Notes under the pieces: model-generated
The model's database searches: none
The model's input: the letters and a program-made list of their open reading frames with translations, nothing else
Told to the model about the DNA's origin: nothing
Made by a program: the position numbers and the translations under genes
Shown: positions 41,498-49,069 of the stretch, in pieces
How positions within the stretch are numbered: the first letter of the stretch is position 1
Layout of the letters: each line of letters starts with the position of its first letter
Assembly (NCBI GenBank): GCA_902790465.1
Contig: CADASF010000025.1
Location: forward strand, 1 to 49,069
From: an uncultured bacterium
Lineage (GTDB): Bacteria > Vulcanimicrobiota > CADAWZ01
Direction: 5' to 3'
Length of the DNA stretch: 49,069 nt

Positions 41498-42148
41498 TTA
41501 GGTGAAACAGTGATAAACAGGATTTAGATGTTCTTCTGAACATAAAATAGCACAAAAATTGTTATCTGTTGTAATTAAAGATTCAAAAGCCAAGTTATAA
41601 CAACTTGGCTTTTTTATTTTCATTTTATCTATATCAAAAACTAACTCGTCATTTGAAAGGAGATTAGAAAGACCTTCTCCTGTCATTTTTGCCATTGATT
41701 CCCTCATGCACCACGATTTATAAAATATTTTTTTCTTTAGTTCCACATTTTTTGTGTTGAATATAATTTCATGTTCTTCTTTGCTGAAAAATCTCTGTGA
41801 TATTTTATCAAAATCTTTGTTTGCCATGAATTCACAATCAATGCCGACTTTGATATCAGAAATAGCAAGAATACAGGTATTTTGTGAGTGTGAGAGATTA
41901 AATTCAATATCACCTTTTACAAAAGGCTTTCCGAATTTGCCATATTCAAATTTGACTTCACTTGGCTTTAAAAAAAGATAACGAGCAAGAACAGTTCTCA
42001 AAAATCCTCTGCAGAGAATAAAAGATTTTGAAACTTTTTCTATTTTAAATCTTTCTGCTCGTTTTTTTTCATCTTCACTTAAAATATTTATAAAAATAGA
42101 TGGTTCAAATTTTGATAAATCCATCTCAAACCAATCACACCAAACCAT
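41498..42148 (-). CDS. 4'-phosphopantetheinyl transferase (Sfp-type)
   Basis: The enzyme moves phosphopantetheine from CoA to a carrier-protein serine. This 216-residue protein has the family core: FNLSHSQ, VGIDCE (Asp and Glu Mg2+ ligands near 104 and 106) and FYKSWCMRESMAKMTGEG. I chose the ATG at 42148, which overlaps the end of the oleD-like gene by 14 bp and lacks a strong ribosome binding site; the next Met (42124) is also possible. It closes the ole operon, suggesting that an acyl carrier protein is used there, or that this is the housekeeping AcpS substitute. A plus-strand terminator hairpin for the converging gene is embedded in its coding region (41589-41616). Confidence 0.85.
   Translation of the reverse strand: MVWCDWFEMDLSKFEPSIFINILSEDEKKRAERFKIEKVSKSFILCRGFLRTVLARYLFLKPSEVKFEYGKFGKPFVKGDIEFNLSHSQNTCILAISDIKVGIDCEFMANKDFDKISQRFFSKEEHEIIFNTKNVELKKKIFYKSWCMRESMAKMTGEGLSNLLSNDELVFDIDKMKIKKPSCYNLAFESLITTDNNFCAILCSEEHLNPVYHCFT
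41589..41616 (+). terminator. Terminator of the RHH-NifX gene, inside the opposite-strand gene
   Basis: GCCAAGTT (41589-41596) pairs with AACTTGGC (41602-41609), followed by six T residues on the plus strand. The stem is about 100 bp beyond the stop of the plus-strand gene and lies within the coding sequence of the phosphopantetheinyl transferase. Confidence 0.7.
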
Positions 42149-43142
42149 TTTCTTTAGCCCATTTTCCAAAAATTTTAAATCCTTCTTCCATACTGATAAG
42201 CGGAGAGTAGCCGAGATCTTTTTTGGCTGCTGAAATATCAAACCAATGGTTACAGGCCAATTCTTTTACAACAAAACGAGTTAAAGTTGGTTCATCTTTT
42301 CTTCCTGAAATAAAATAAAATAACTCTGATAGACAACCTGCAAAATAAGCAATAGGCTCTGGAATGCTATACTTTACTTCTTGAAATCCTGAATATTTCA
42401 AAAGAGAATTTATTATTTCTTTTACTTCCATAGGCTCATCATTTGTTATAAAATATTTTTTACCATTACAAATACTGCCATCTGGAGAACTCAATTTTTG
42501 AAGAGCAAGTACATGAGCATAAGCTACATTATCAACAAAAGTTGCGTCAACTTTATTTTTTCCATTATTTATAAGCATTGGCTTTTTTTCTTTAGCTCTT
42601 GCTACAATTCTTGGATATAAATTTCTATCTCCAGGTCCCCATATCAAATGAGGTCTTAACGAGATTGTCATAAAATCATCAGAAGTTTCTTTTATCACAA
42701 ACTGCTCTGCTTCTGCTTTTGTTCGAGGATAAAATGTGCTAAATTTTTTTGGATATGGTACAGTTTCATCTATCCCATTTTGATCTTTCATGTCAAAAAC
42801 ACAACTCGGAGAACTTGTATATATAAAATATTTTACACCATGCTTTTTGCATGATGAAATCAAGTTTTGAGTTGTTTTTACATTTGCGTCAAAATATGAT
42901 TGATAAGAACCCCAAGAACCTGATTTCCCTGCTGTGTGTATGACTGCATCTGCATTTGACACACATTCATCAGCAAATTCAGGATCAATTAAATCACCCC
43001 TAATGATTTTATCTGCTAATTTTGTAAGAGATTCAGAGGGATTACTTCTAAGTGTTGCTATTAGTTCATATCCGTTTTTTTTGAGTAAATTAGCAAGAGA
43101 ACCGCCCAAAAAACCAGATGAACCTGTTAGGAGAACTTTCAA
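42135..43142 (-). CDS. oleD: OleD-like NAD(P)-dependent 2-alkyl-3-oxoalkanoate reductase
   Basis: OleD reduces the 2-alkyl-3-ketoacid produced by OleA during long-chain olefin synthesis. This 335-residue extended SDR protein has the Rossmann motif TGSSGFLGG (residues 6-14) and the catalytic YPRTK (Tyr-x-x-x-Lys near 143-147). The start is unusual: no ATG is near the natural N-terminus. The TTG at 43142 gives MKVLLTGSSGFLGG, and a TTG at 43157 would add five residues. Order oleA-B-C-D supports the assignment over other epimerase-like enzymes. It overlaps the downstream transferase gene. Confidence 0.85.
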   Translation of the reverse strand: MKVLLTGSSGFLGGSLANLLKKNGYELIATLRSNPSESLTKLADKIIRGDLIDPEFADECVSNADAVIHTAGKSGSWGSYQSYFDANVKTTQNLISSCKKHGVKYFIYTSSPSCVFDMKDQNGIDETVPYPKKFSTFYPRTKAEAEQFVIKETSDDFMTISLRPHLIWGPGDRNLYPRIVARAKEKKPMLINNGKNKVDATFVDNVAYAHVLALQKLSSPDGSICNGKKYFITNDEPMEVKEIINSLLKYSGFQEVKYSIPEPIAYFAGCLSELFYFISGRKDEPTLTRFVVKELACNHWFDISAAKKDLGYSPLISMEEGFKIFGKWAKENGLV

Positions 43143-43181
43143 GATATTGAAACCCAATCCTTTTTCAGTTATAATTCTTTA

Positions 43182-44843
43182 TTATTTTCCAATAGCCCAA
43201 ACAGCTAATTTTTCTCTAAATATTTTTGCATTGTGGCGAACATCTACAGGAAATTTTGGATGAATTAAAAATTTTTCGATATTTTTTGTATGATCGAATT
43301 TTTTTGCAATTTCCCTCAATTCGTCAATTAGTACATTATCTTTAATTTTAGAATTTTTTTCCTTTTCAACACATAGTACAGGTTTTTGATATTCTCCATC
43401 TTGTACCCCTACTAAAGCTGTTCTAAATACTTCAGGATGAACATTAAAAACGCCTTCACAACAAACAGTGAACATGTCGCCGTCTTTTGTTTTTACTCTG
43501 TGTGATTTTCTTCCACAGAACCAAAATTTTCCTTCTTTATCTTTATAACCTATATCTCCCATTCTGTGGATAACTGTTTTTCCGTCATATATTTTAGCAA
43601 GTGCTGTCTGTTCTGGAAGGTTGTAATATTCTTTTGTAACAATATCAGCACTTACAACAATTTCTCCCATTTCTCCATCAGGAAGTTCTAAATCGTCAGT
43701 CCATTTTTCAATTTTTTCATCTGTTATCTTGATGACTTTTAAATTTATACCTTTATTTGGAAAACCAATGCAGGTGCCTAGACCATGCTCTGTTTTATAT
43801 CTTGCATTTTTTAATATTTCAATACTTCCTATATTACATAGCGGGAGTGCTTCAGTTGCTCCATAAGGTGTGAATATTTCGACTCCGTCAAGAAGAGCAT
43901 TTTGCAAACGCTCTAAAGCATCAGGGCGTGCTGGAGCTCCTGCAGATATAATTCGTTTTACTGAAGGAAACATTATATTTTCAGATTCAGCATATCTTCC
44001 AAGTATATTTACTATTGTTGGATTTGCAAATATATTAGTTGTTCCGAAATCTTCTATTGCACTTACCAATTTTTTGGGATCGGCTGTTGCAGGTTTCATT
44101 GGATTCATGTCTGGAATTACAGAAGTCATACCTAATGCTGGACCAAATAGGGCAAAAAGTGGAAATGTTGATAAATCCATCTCACCAGGTTGTATATTAT
44201 AGACTGTTTTGAGATATTCTACTTGATTGTTGAAAATTGAATGTGTATATACAGCACCTTTTGGAACTCCTGTGCTTCCACTTGTAAATAAAATAGCAGC
44301 CATATCATCATCATTTGGTACAGCCATGTCGTAATCTTCAGTCTGACAACCTATTTTTCTGAGATCAGATAGGGTATGTCCTCCCCAAAACCATCTTTTA
44401 CCAACAGTTACAATGTGCTTTATTGTCTTTTTACCCCAACCACAAAATATTCTAGCGACATGGGCTATTGGAATTCCAATAAATGCTTCTGGCTCTGCCT
44501 CTTTTAGACATTTTCCCATGCTTTTAAGCCCCATGCCTGAATCAATCATTACGATGACTGCTCCAACTTTGAAAAGTGCAAATACAAGAGCAAAAAAAGC
44601 AGGAGATGGTTTTACTAAAAGAGCTGTTTTTACATTTTTAGTTATACCTATTGATTCAAGACCATTTGCAATATGGTCGCTTTCATCATTTAATTGACCT
44701 GATGTCAAATGAATATATGCAGTTCTACCCATTTCATCTGTTTTATATGGAGCTACAACTGCAAGTTCGTGAGGTCTTTCTGTTGCTTCTCTTACAAGAT
44801 ATGAAGCGATATTTGTATTTTTATTTATACTGTCTATGTCCAT
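43182..44843 (-). CDS. oleC: OleC-like AMP-dependent ligase (beta-lactone synthetase)
   Basis: OleC converts the 2-alkyl-3-hydroxy acid from OleD into a beta-lactone using ATP. The 553-residue protein belongs to the ANL superfamily: the P-loop-like LFTSGSTGVPKGAVYTHS lies near 188-205, with TPYGATEALPL near 327 and GDIGYKDKEGKFWFCGR near 435. The length fits. It starts 8 bp after the oleB stop. The ribosome binding site before the ATG is poor, so translational coupling with oleB is likely. Confidence 0.88.
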   Translation of the reverse strand: MDIDSINKNTNIASYLVREATERPHELAVVAPYKTDEMGRTAYIHLTSGQLNDESDHIANGLESIGITKNVKTALLVKPSPAFFALVFALFKVGAVIVMIDSGMGLKSMGKCLKEAEPEAFIGIPIAHVARIFCGWGKKTIKHIVTVGKRWFWGGHTLSDLRKIGCQTEDYDMAVPNDDDMAAILFTSGSTGVPKGAVYTHSIFNNQVEYLKTVYNIQPGEMDLSTFPLFALFGPALGMTSVIPDMNPMKPATADPKKLVSAIEDFGTTNIFANPTIVNILGRYAESENIMFPSVKRIISAGAPARPDALERLQNALLDGVEIFTPYGATEALPLCNIGSIEILKNARYKTEHGLGTCIGFPNKGINLKVIKITDEKIEKWTDDLELPDGEMGEIVVSADIVTKEYYNLPEQTALAKIYDGKTVIHRMGDIGYKDKEGKFWFCGRKSHRVKTKDGDMFTVCCEGVFNVHPEVFRTALVGVQDGEYQKPVLCVEKEKNSKIKDNVLIDELREIAKKFDHTKNIEKFLIHPKFPVDVRHNAKIFREKLAVWAIGK

Positions 44844-44851
44844 GATATTTT

Positions 44852-45739
44852 TTAGTCAATGGGGTTCTTTTTTAAAAAAGTTTCTATTTCTTCTATTACA
44901 TCATTTGAGGCATCTTCGAGGATATAATGTCCTGCATCTGGAAAATGTTTTACTTGTGCATTTGGCAGATATTTGATCCATTTTTCAAGGAAATATTTGT
45001 CAAAAACAAAATCTTTATCAGCCCAACATATTAAAATTGGTAGATTGTTGAAATTCTTTACACTTTCTTCAGTCTCTTGTAGCTCTTTCCAAGAGACATG
45101 GTCTGGAGTTAAAGGTACATCGAGTATAAAAGCAAGAACACCATATCTATTTTTTATGTTATTGTAAGGTTTTAAATACATATCTCTTACATTTTTTTCC
45201 ATTTTGTTTTTTACACAAAACATGCAAGAGCCTATGCAAAAAGCATTTAAAACTTGAACTAAAAAGGGACCAGTTATTGGATTTTTACATAAACCTATTG
45301 ACCATGGAAAAGGTCTTTGTTCTGGAAGTCCAAATGCTGCTGAATTTAAGACAATTATTCTTTTTATATTTTCAGGATATTTTCTTGCATAGTCAAATCC
45401 TATTAAAGCTCCCCAGTCATGTACTACTAATGTTATATTTTTTAAATCCAAACTTTCAACTAATGATTTTATATTATCTGCTCTTTCTGCAAGTGTGTAG
45501 CTGTATAAATCTTTTGAAGGTTTATCTGAAAGTCCATTTCCAATATGATCAGGAACTATACATCTATATTTTTTTGAAAATGCTTTTATCAAATCTCTAT
45601 AAAAAAAAGACCAAGTTGGATTTCCATGCAGCATCAAAAGTGGTTCTCCACTTCCTTCATCTAAGTAGTGCATTTTTATTTTTTTTATATCGAGATAATT
45701 GCTTTTAAAAGGATATAAGTTGTTATTTTCCTCTTTCAT
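44852..45739 (-). CDS. oleB: OleB-like alpha/beta hydrolase (beta-lactone decarboxylase)
   Basis: OleB decarboxylates the beta-lactone to the final cis-olefin. This 295-residue alpha/beta hydrolase resembles haloalkane dehalogenases: HGNPTW at 38-43 (oxyanion region), the nucleophile Asp108 in VVHDWGAL, and the catalytic His in DAGHYILED near 275. It lies 3 bp from oleA and 8 bp from oleC. In some bacteria OleB and OleC are fused; here they are separate genes. Confidence 0.88.
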   Translation of the reverse strand: MKEENNNLYPFKSNYLDIKKIKMHYLDEGSGEPLLMLHGNPTWSFFYRDLIKAFSKKYRCIVPDHIGNGLSDKPSKDLYSYTLAERADNIKSLVESLDLKNITLVVHDWGALIGFDYARKYPENIKRIIVLNSAAFGLPEQRPFPWSIGLCKNPITGPFLVQVLNAFCIGSCMFCVKNKMEKNVRDMYLKPYNNIKNRYGVLAFILDVPLTPDHVSWKELQETEESVKNFNNLPILICWADKDFVFDKYFLEKWIKYLPNAQVKHFPDAGHYILEDASNDVIEEIETFLKKNPID

Positions 45740-45742
45740 TTT

Positions 45743-46783
45743 TTACCATTCCACTCCAAGCATCATGCAGTTAAGACCACTTCCAATTCCCATGAAAGAA
45801 GTTTTCATGCCATCTTTTAAAAAACCTCTCTCTTCAGCTATTGCTGCTGTTATAGGAAGTGATACAGGTCCTATATTACCTAAATAGGGGTATGTAACAA
45901 AATCTAAATCAAGTGGAATAGAAAGTGCTTTTAAAAGGCTATTTTGATGTGCCATTCCAACTTGATGACAGATAGTCCTTTTTATGTCATTTATGGTCCA
46001 ACCTGTTGTTTTTAAGAATGATTGCCAAGTTTTTAGTGCTAGTATTATTCCATTTTTTAATACAGCGGAGGAATTTGTAAGCATGAACATTCTTTCAAGT
46101 CCATTTTGTAATTTTTCCATGCCCCATCTACAAAGGCGATTAAATTGGGAGGCAGATTTTATAACAGCACAGTCAAGTTTTCTTCTCTGTTCGCCAAAAG
46201 AACCATCTGTTACAATTATTCCAACTGCTCCACTTCCGCCAGTTAAAGTAGCTATTGAGGAAAGGAAAAATTCAAGACTTCCTCCTTCAAGAAGTCTTTT
46301 TATTGTGAGTTCGTTTATTTCTCTTGCGGATTCTGCTGATATTACAAGTCCTGCTTTTATATGACCTAATTCAATGTGATTTGCAACTTCAAGAATTGCA
46401 TTCATTACACCTAAACAAGCATTACTTACATCAAATATTATTGAATCTTCACTTATACCAAGTTTTGATGCTACCATTGTAGAAGCAGCTGGTTCAAATT
46501 CTTCTCTATAAACTCCCGAGTAAACGACCATGCCTATATCTTCAGGTTTTACATTGCATTTATCGAGAGCTTTTTGTCCAGCTTTTGCTGCACATTCTGC
46601 AAGATTTACACCTGGCTCCCACCATCTTCTTTCATATATACCTGTAAGTGCTTCTATCTGCCCCATTGGAATATGTAATCTGTCGAATACACTAGCCAGC
46701 TGTTCTTCTAAATCAGATGTAAGAACAGTTAGACTTGGAAGTTCATAACCTATGGAATCTATAAAAACTTTTGAGTATTTCAT
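45743..46783 (-). CDS. oleA: OleA-like thiolase condensing two fatty acyl groups
   Basis: OleA performs a head-to-head Claisen condensation of two fatty acyl-CoAs, the first step of long-chain olefin synthesis. The 346-residue protein is of the KAS III/thiolase fold: the active-site Cys123 is in FDVSNACLGVMNA, and the motifs GGSGAVGIIV and PYLGNIGPVSLPI near the C-terminus carry His and Asn regions (ICHQVGMAHQ). A KAS III (FabH) role is the main alternative, but adjacency to oleB-C-D homologues favours OleA. It is the first gene of a tightly packed five-gene operon. Confidence 0.88.
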   Translation of the reverse strand: MKYSKVFIDSIGYELPSLTVLTSDLEEQLASVFDRLHIPMGQIEALTGIYERRWWEPGVNLAECAAKAGQKALDKCNVKPEDIGMVVYSGVYREEFEPAASTMVASKLGISEDSIIFDVSNACLGVMNAILEVANHIELGHIKAGLVISAESAREINELTIKRLLEGGSLEFFLSSIATLTGGSGAVGIIVTDGSFGEQRRKLDCAVIKSASQFNRLCRWGMEKLQNGLERMFMLTNSSAVLKNGIILALKTWQSFLKTTGWTINDIKRTICHQVGMAHQNSLLKALSIPLDLDFVTYPYLGNIGPVSLPITAAIAEERGFLKDGMKTSFMGIGSGLNCMMLGVEW

Positions 46784-46842
46784 TTTCTTTATGTTTTATC
46801 TTTTTAATATTTACAATTTTATTTTTAAATGAAAATTTATAT

Positions 46843-46886
46843 AAAAAAATTCGACTGAAATCCCCTTATTATTGGATTAAAGTCGC
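46843..46886 (-). terminator. Terminator of the ECF S-component operon
   Basis: On the minus strand, GCGACTTTAATCC ... GGATTTCAGTCG forms a stem with a small internal loop (CGACT/AGTCG and AATCC/GGATT), followed by seven T. It ends the transcript running from the SpoU-type gene. The AT-rich gap 46887-46987 shows no gene; the ole promoter should lie in 46784-46842 but is not clear. Confidence 0.7.
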
Positions 46887-46987
46887 TTAATTACTAAATA
46901 TGTTTTAATAGTTAGTATTATACTATATATATTTTATCTTGTTATAAAATTTCCTTTAGAGTGTAGTTTTTTGTTTTTTTATAATAG

Positions 46988-47524
46988 TTATTTCTCTATT
47001 TTTAGATAAGAATCTGGGATTTTTTTCAGTATTGAGTATGAAAAAAAAGAATAAATAGGAATATGTATTAACTCTGTTATGAGACATTTTGTAAAAGAAA
47101 TAAAAAATGGAATCCCAAAACAAAACTGCATTGTCAATGGAATTATGAATAATTTTGTCAATGATTGGGGGATCATTATTGCAATAAGTATTGATAGAAA
47201 AGAAACATTATGTCTTTTTTTTATCAATGTTATTATCAATGGTGGTAATAATCCTATTAACATTGAAGTTATAGTAAATATTGGAATGTAAGGACCACGA
47301 GGAAATATCATATATCCTGTGATATCACTCAATATTCCTGTGATGGCTCCAGCATAAGGACCTAAAAATAATCCTGAAAATATGATAGGAAAACCGCCAA
47401 AATTTAAAATTCCAATGGGAAGAGGAATTGTCATAAATCTTTTGAGTATAATGGACAATGCAATTAACATTGCCATGTTTACTATCAGTTTAGCATTTAA
47501 TTTCATTTCTAAATTTTTATCCAT
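46988..47524 (-). CDS. ECF transporter S component, folate-type (FolT-like)
   Basis: This 178-residue membrane protein has about five or six hydrophobic helices and the pattern ILNFGGFPIIFSGLFLGPYA, then GAITGILSDITGYMIFPRGPYIP and FTITSMLIGLL, typical of folate-type S components that bind vitamins in energy-coupling factor transporters. The exact substrate is uncertain (folate or another vitamin). The EcfA/T energising module is not in the window, as is usual for group II systems. The ATG at 47524 overlaps the end of the upstream gene by 16 bp; the next Met (47506) is also possible. Confidence 0.8.
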   Translation of the reverse strand: MDKNLEMKLNAKLIVNMAMLIALSIILKRFMTIPLPIGILNFGGFPIIFSGLFLGPYAGAITGILSDITGYMIFPRGPYIPIFTITSMLIGLLPPLIITLIKKRHNVSFLSILIAIMIPQSLTKLFIIPLTMQFCFGIPFFISFTKCLITELIHIPIYSFFSYSILKKIPDSYLKIEK

Positions 47525-48309
47525 TCTTCTTTAAAATCTGAAATAAAATTATCTCCTCTTATTCCTGATCTTGTCAATGCAAAATCGTATTTTGCAGGGT
47601 CTTTAGGATTGTATTGAGCAAAGCCTTCAGTTATAGCCTCAGCTGTTTTTGCAGAAGCATTTCTATTTCTTGTGAATCCAAGCATTTGTCCTATGCTTAG
47701 CATGTGAGTATCGAGAGGAACGAGAAGTTTAGACTTATCAAGTCCTTCCCAACAACCAGGATCGACATTGTCTTTTCTAATCATCCATCTAAAATATAAA
47801 ATCAATCTCTTACAAGGTGAAGTTGATTCAGGTTCTGGCAATAGACTCATTCTATTTTTGTCAAAAAATCCGCTTGCTTCTCTCAATTTTTTAGAAAATC
47901 TTAGGGCTGAATTAAAAATATTTTTTTCTGTATTGTCATAACAAGATACAAAACATTCTTGTAAACTGCCATATTCTTTTAATGTCTTTTTTATGCCTGA
48001 CAGAAAATTTACAATTTCAGTACCTGTTGTGAATCTATATTCCATATTTTCAAATTCATGTTTTATATCTTCATTAGATGAATTTATTAAATATTCTCTT
48101 GGTGTTGAATTCATTTTTTCAAGTATATTGCCAACTATTTTTAAAATAGCCCAAACTCTGCCATAGGCAAAAGATGAGGCAATTAAACCTGTTACTTCTT
48201 TTTCAGAATCAGGACATTTTAAAACATATTCGAGAGGATCAGGGTGTACGAATGAAGCATCATTATATTTTTCATATAAATCTTCAAGCATTTTTAATCT
48301 ATTGTTCAT
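47509..48309 (-). CDS. TIGR02757 (DUF2400) family protein
   Basis: This 266-residue soluble protein matches TIGR02757/DUF2400: ASSFAYGRVWAILKIV near residue 45-60, CKRLILYFRWMIRKD-NVDPGCW near 165-185 and LLVPLDTHMLSIGQMLG near 195-210. The function is unknown; the fold is thought to be related to helix-hairpin-helix DNA glycosylases. It overlaps the upstream SpoU-type gene by 11 bp and the downstream S-component gene by 16 bp, so the three form a tight operon. Confidence 0.88.
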   Translation of the reverse strand: MNNRLKMLEDLYEKYNDASFVHPDPLEYVLKCPDSEKEVTGLIASSFAYGRVWAILKIVGNILEKMNSTPREYLINSSNEDIKHEFENMEYRFTTGTEIVNFLSGIKKTLKEYGSLQECFVSCYDNTEKNIFNSALRFSKKLREASGFFDKNRMSLLPEPESTSPCKRLILYFRWMIRKDNVDPGCWEGLDKSKLLVPLDTHMLSIGQMLGFTRNRNASAKTAEAITEGFAQYNPKDPAKYDFALTRSGIRGDNFISDFKEEWIKI

Positions 48310-48841
48310 TTAATTTTTCTCCATGTCTTCTAAAATACTCATAAATAGTTGCTGAAAAAGCATTTGCTACATTTAGTGAATTTTTCATTCCACAGGCAGG
48401 AAGTTCTATTACTTTATCTGATAAAGATAAATAATCACTTTGTAAGCCATCTTTTTCATTTCCAAAAATAAATGCAACCTTTTCAGGTAATTCTGTTTTA
48501 AAAAGATTTTCTGCTCCCTCTGCCGTTTCCATTGAAATTATGAAATAATTTTCTTCTTTAAGCCTTTTTATAGCCTCTTCTGTTTTGGAAAAATATTCCC
48601 ATGGCACAAATTCTTCTGCTCCAAGTGATGTTTTTGTAAGTTTTGGATTTAATGGGGTAGGTGTACTTCCACAGAGATATAATTTTCCTATTCTAACAGC
48701 ATCAGCTGTTCTAAATATGCTTCCAGTATTATATGCACTTCTTAAATTGTCAAGAACAGCAACTGCTTTTGTTCTTTCTTTGAGCATAAATTTTTCAGGT
48801 GTTGTCTGTTGGTCTTTATTTCTTATTGTATATGTCTGCAT
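48299..48841 (-). CDS. SpoU/TrmH-family RNA 2'-O-methyltransferase
   Basis: This 180-residue SPOUT enzyme carries the three SpoU motifs: NLRSAYNTGSIFRTADA (32-48), FIFGNEKDGL (motif 2) and the knot segment LPACGMKNSLNVANAFSATI (split around residues 147-166). It methylates the 2'-OH of tRNA or rRNA with SAM; the target nucleotide cannot be told from sequence. The protein lacks the N-terminal L30e-like domain found in RlmB-type members. It is the first gene of a three-gene operon. Confidence 0.9.
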   Translation of the reverse strand: MQTYTIRNKDQQTTPEKFMLKERTKAVAVLDNLRSAYNTGSIFRTADAVRIGKLYLCGSTPTPLNPKLTKTSLGAEEFVPWEYFSKTEEAIKRLKEENYFIISMETAEGAENLFKTELPEKVAFIFGNEKDGLQSDYLSLSDKVIELPACGMKNSLNVANAFSATIYEYFRRHGEKLNEQ

Positions 48842-48934
48842 TTTTATAAAATTTTCAAAAATTTTGATTAAGTTGAATATATTTTTATCTTTATATAAAA
48901 TATCCTTTAAGTAGATTTTTTTTACATATTTTTT

Positions 48935-48971
48935 GTTTTTTCAAAAATTTTTAAAAAATTTTTGAAAAAAC
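48935..48971. repeat. 37-bp perfect palindrome upstream of the rRNA-type promoter
   Basis: GTTTTTTCAAAAATTTTT (48935-48952) and its exact complement (48954-48971) flank a single central A. The palindrome ends 2 bp before the -35 box. Its A/T-runs resemble an UP element; a hairpin without loop is less stable, so its function is open. Confidence 0.85.
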
Positions 48972-48973
48972 CC

Positions 48974-49002
48974 TTGACAAACCCAAAGTTTTGTTATATA
49001 CT
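48974..49002 (+). promoter_or_regulatory. Consensus sigma-70-type promoter, probably of an rRNA operon
   Basis: A perfect TTGACA -35 (48974-48979), a 17-bp spacer and TATACT -10 (48997-49002) form the strongest promoter in the window. Downstream 49005-49069 has a more GC-rich, hairpin-prone leader (TAGCGAAAGCGAAAC) and ends in ACCTTAAAAATTGA, which resembles sequences just before 16S rRNA genes. The rRNA gene itself would begin beyond the window, so this is an inference. Confidence 0.75.
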
Positions 49003-49069
49003 ATGTGAGCTGTCGGAGATAAGTTAGCGAAAGCGAAACAAATCTTCGAAGTAGAACCTTAAAAATTGA

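Noticed and set aside
49005-49069. Start of 16S rRNA inside the window
   Set aside because: Only leader-like sequence is visible; no recognisable 16S 5' sequence occurs before the window ends.

Overview
The window looks like chromosomal DNA from a low-GC (very roughly 30% by eye) bacterium. Genes mostly start with ATG behind GGAG/GGAGG-type ribosome binding sites, and many transcription units end in strong bidirectional hairpin terminators. The mix of genes (M16 peptidase pair, DUF2760/DUF3731-type Hsp70 proteins, TPR kinase, AGCS symporter, olefin-type ole cluster, TatC, Rpn-like and AAA/PD-(D/E)XK proteins) does not fix a phylum, and I leave the organism unassigned. No rRNA or tRNA gene lies inside the window, but the right edge carries a consensus promoter and a leader that look like the start of an rRNA operon.

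Layout. 1-1010: 3' part of a secreted-looking or low-complexity protein with seven 10-residue repeats and an out-of-frame tail. 1091-3723: two-gene M16 metallopeptidase operon, one active and one degenerate subunit. 3800-10402 (minus): a large Hsp70 with a DUF3731-like tail, then a Ser/Thr kinase-zinc ribbon-TPR protein. 10403-17162: an accessory block with a long inverted repeat, a single-chain type ISP restriction-modification enzyme, an Rpn-like nuclease and a MITE-like hairpin element. 17215-19494 (minus): a second Hsp70 with its DUF2760 partner, so the accessory block appears to split a chaperone locus. 19575-21008: alanine/glycine-type symporter.

21126-25060 is the most unusual stretch: two orphan polymorphic-toxin tips without usable start codons (one an EndoU nuclease), each followed by a candidate immunity gene, flanking a DUF4417 gene and an XRE-ImmA/IrrE regulator/protease. 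25154-29154: glucose-6-phosphate isomerase carrying a Tat-like signal peptide, and a large alpha-solenoid protein of unknown role. 29155-32540: a terminator interrupted by a REP-like palindrome, an AAA-ATPase/PD-(D/E)XK protein, tatC and a small charged protein.

32542-38381 (minus) is a housekeeping operon cmk-plsC-[relB/yoeB-type toxin-antitoxin]-DUF512 radical SAM-der-plsY. The toxin-antitoxin pair is bracketed by a 49-bp exact direct repeat of the plsC 3' end, and a 315-bp MITE-like element with 3-bp target duplication sits between cmk and plsC. 38612-41493: priA and an RHH-NifX-like fusion. 41498-46783 (minus): oleA-oleB-oleC-oleD plus a phosphopantetheinyl transferase, an apparent long-chain olefin operon. 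46988-48841 (minus): SpoU methyltransferase, TIGR02757 protein and an ECF S-component. 48842-49069: palindrome, promoter and probable rRNA leader.

Functional threads: phospholipid synthesis (plsC, plsY, cmk with der); fatty-acid condensation to hydrocarbon (ole genes plus a carrier-protein activating enzyme); protein folding/quality control (two Hsp70s, DUF2760, kinase); and defence or conflict genes (type ISP R-M, toxin/immunity, toxin-antitoxin, Rpn, AAA-PDDEXK) associated with small palindromic repeats.
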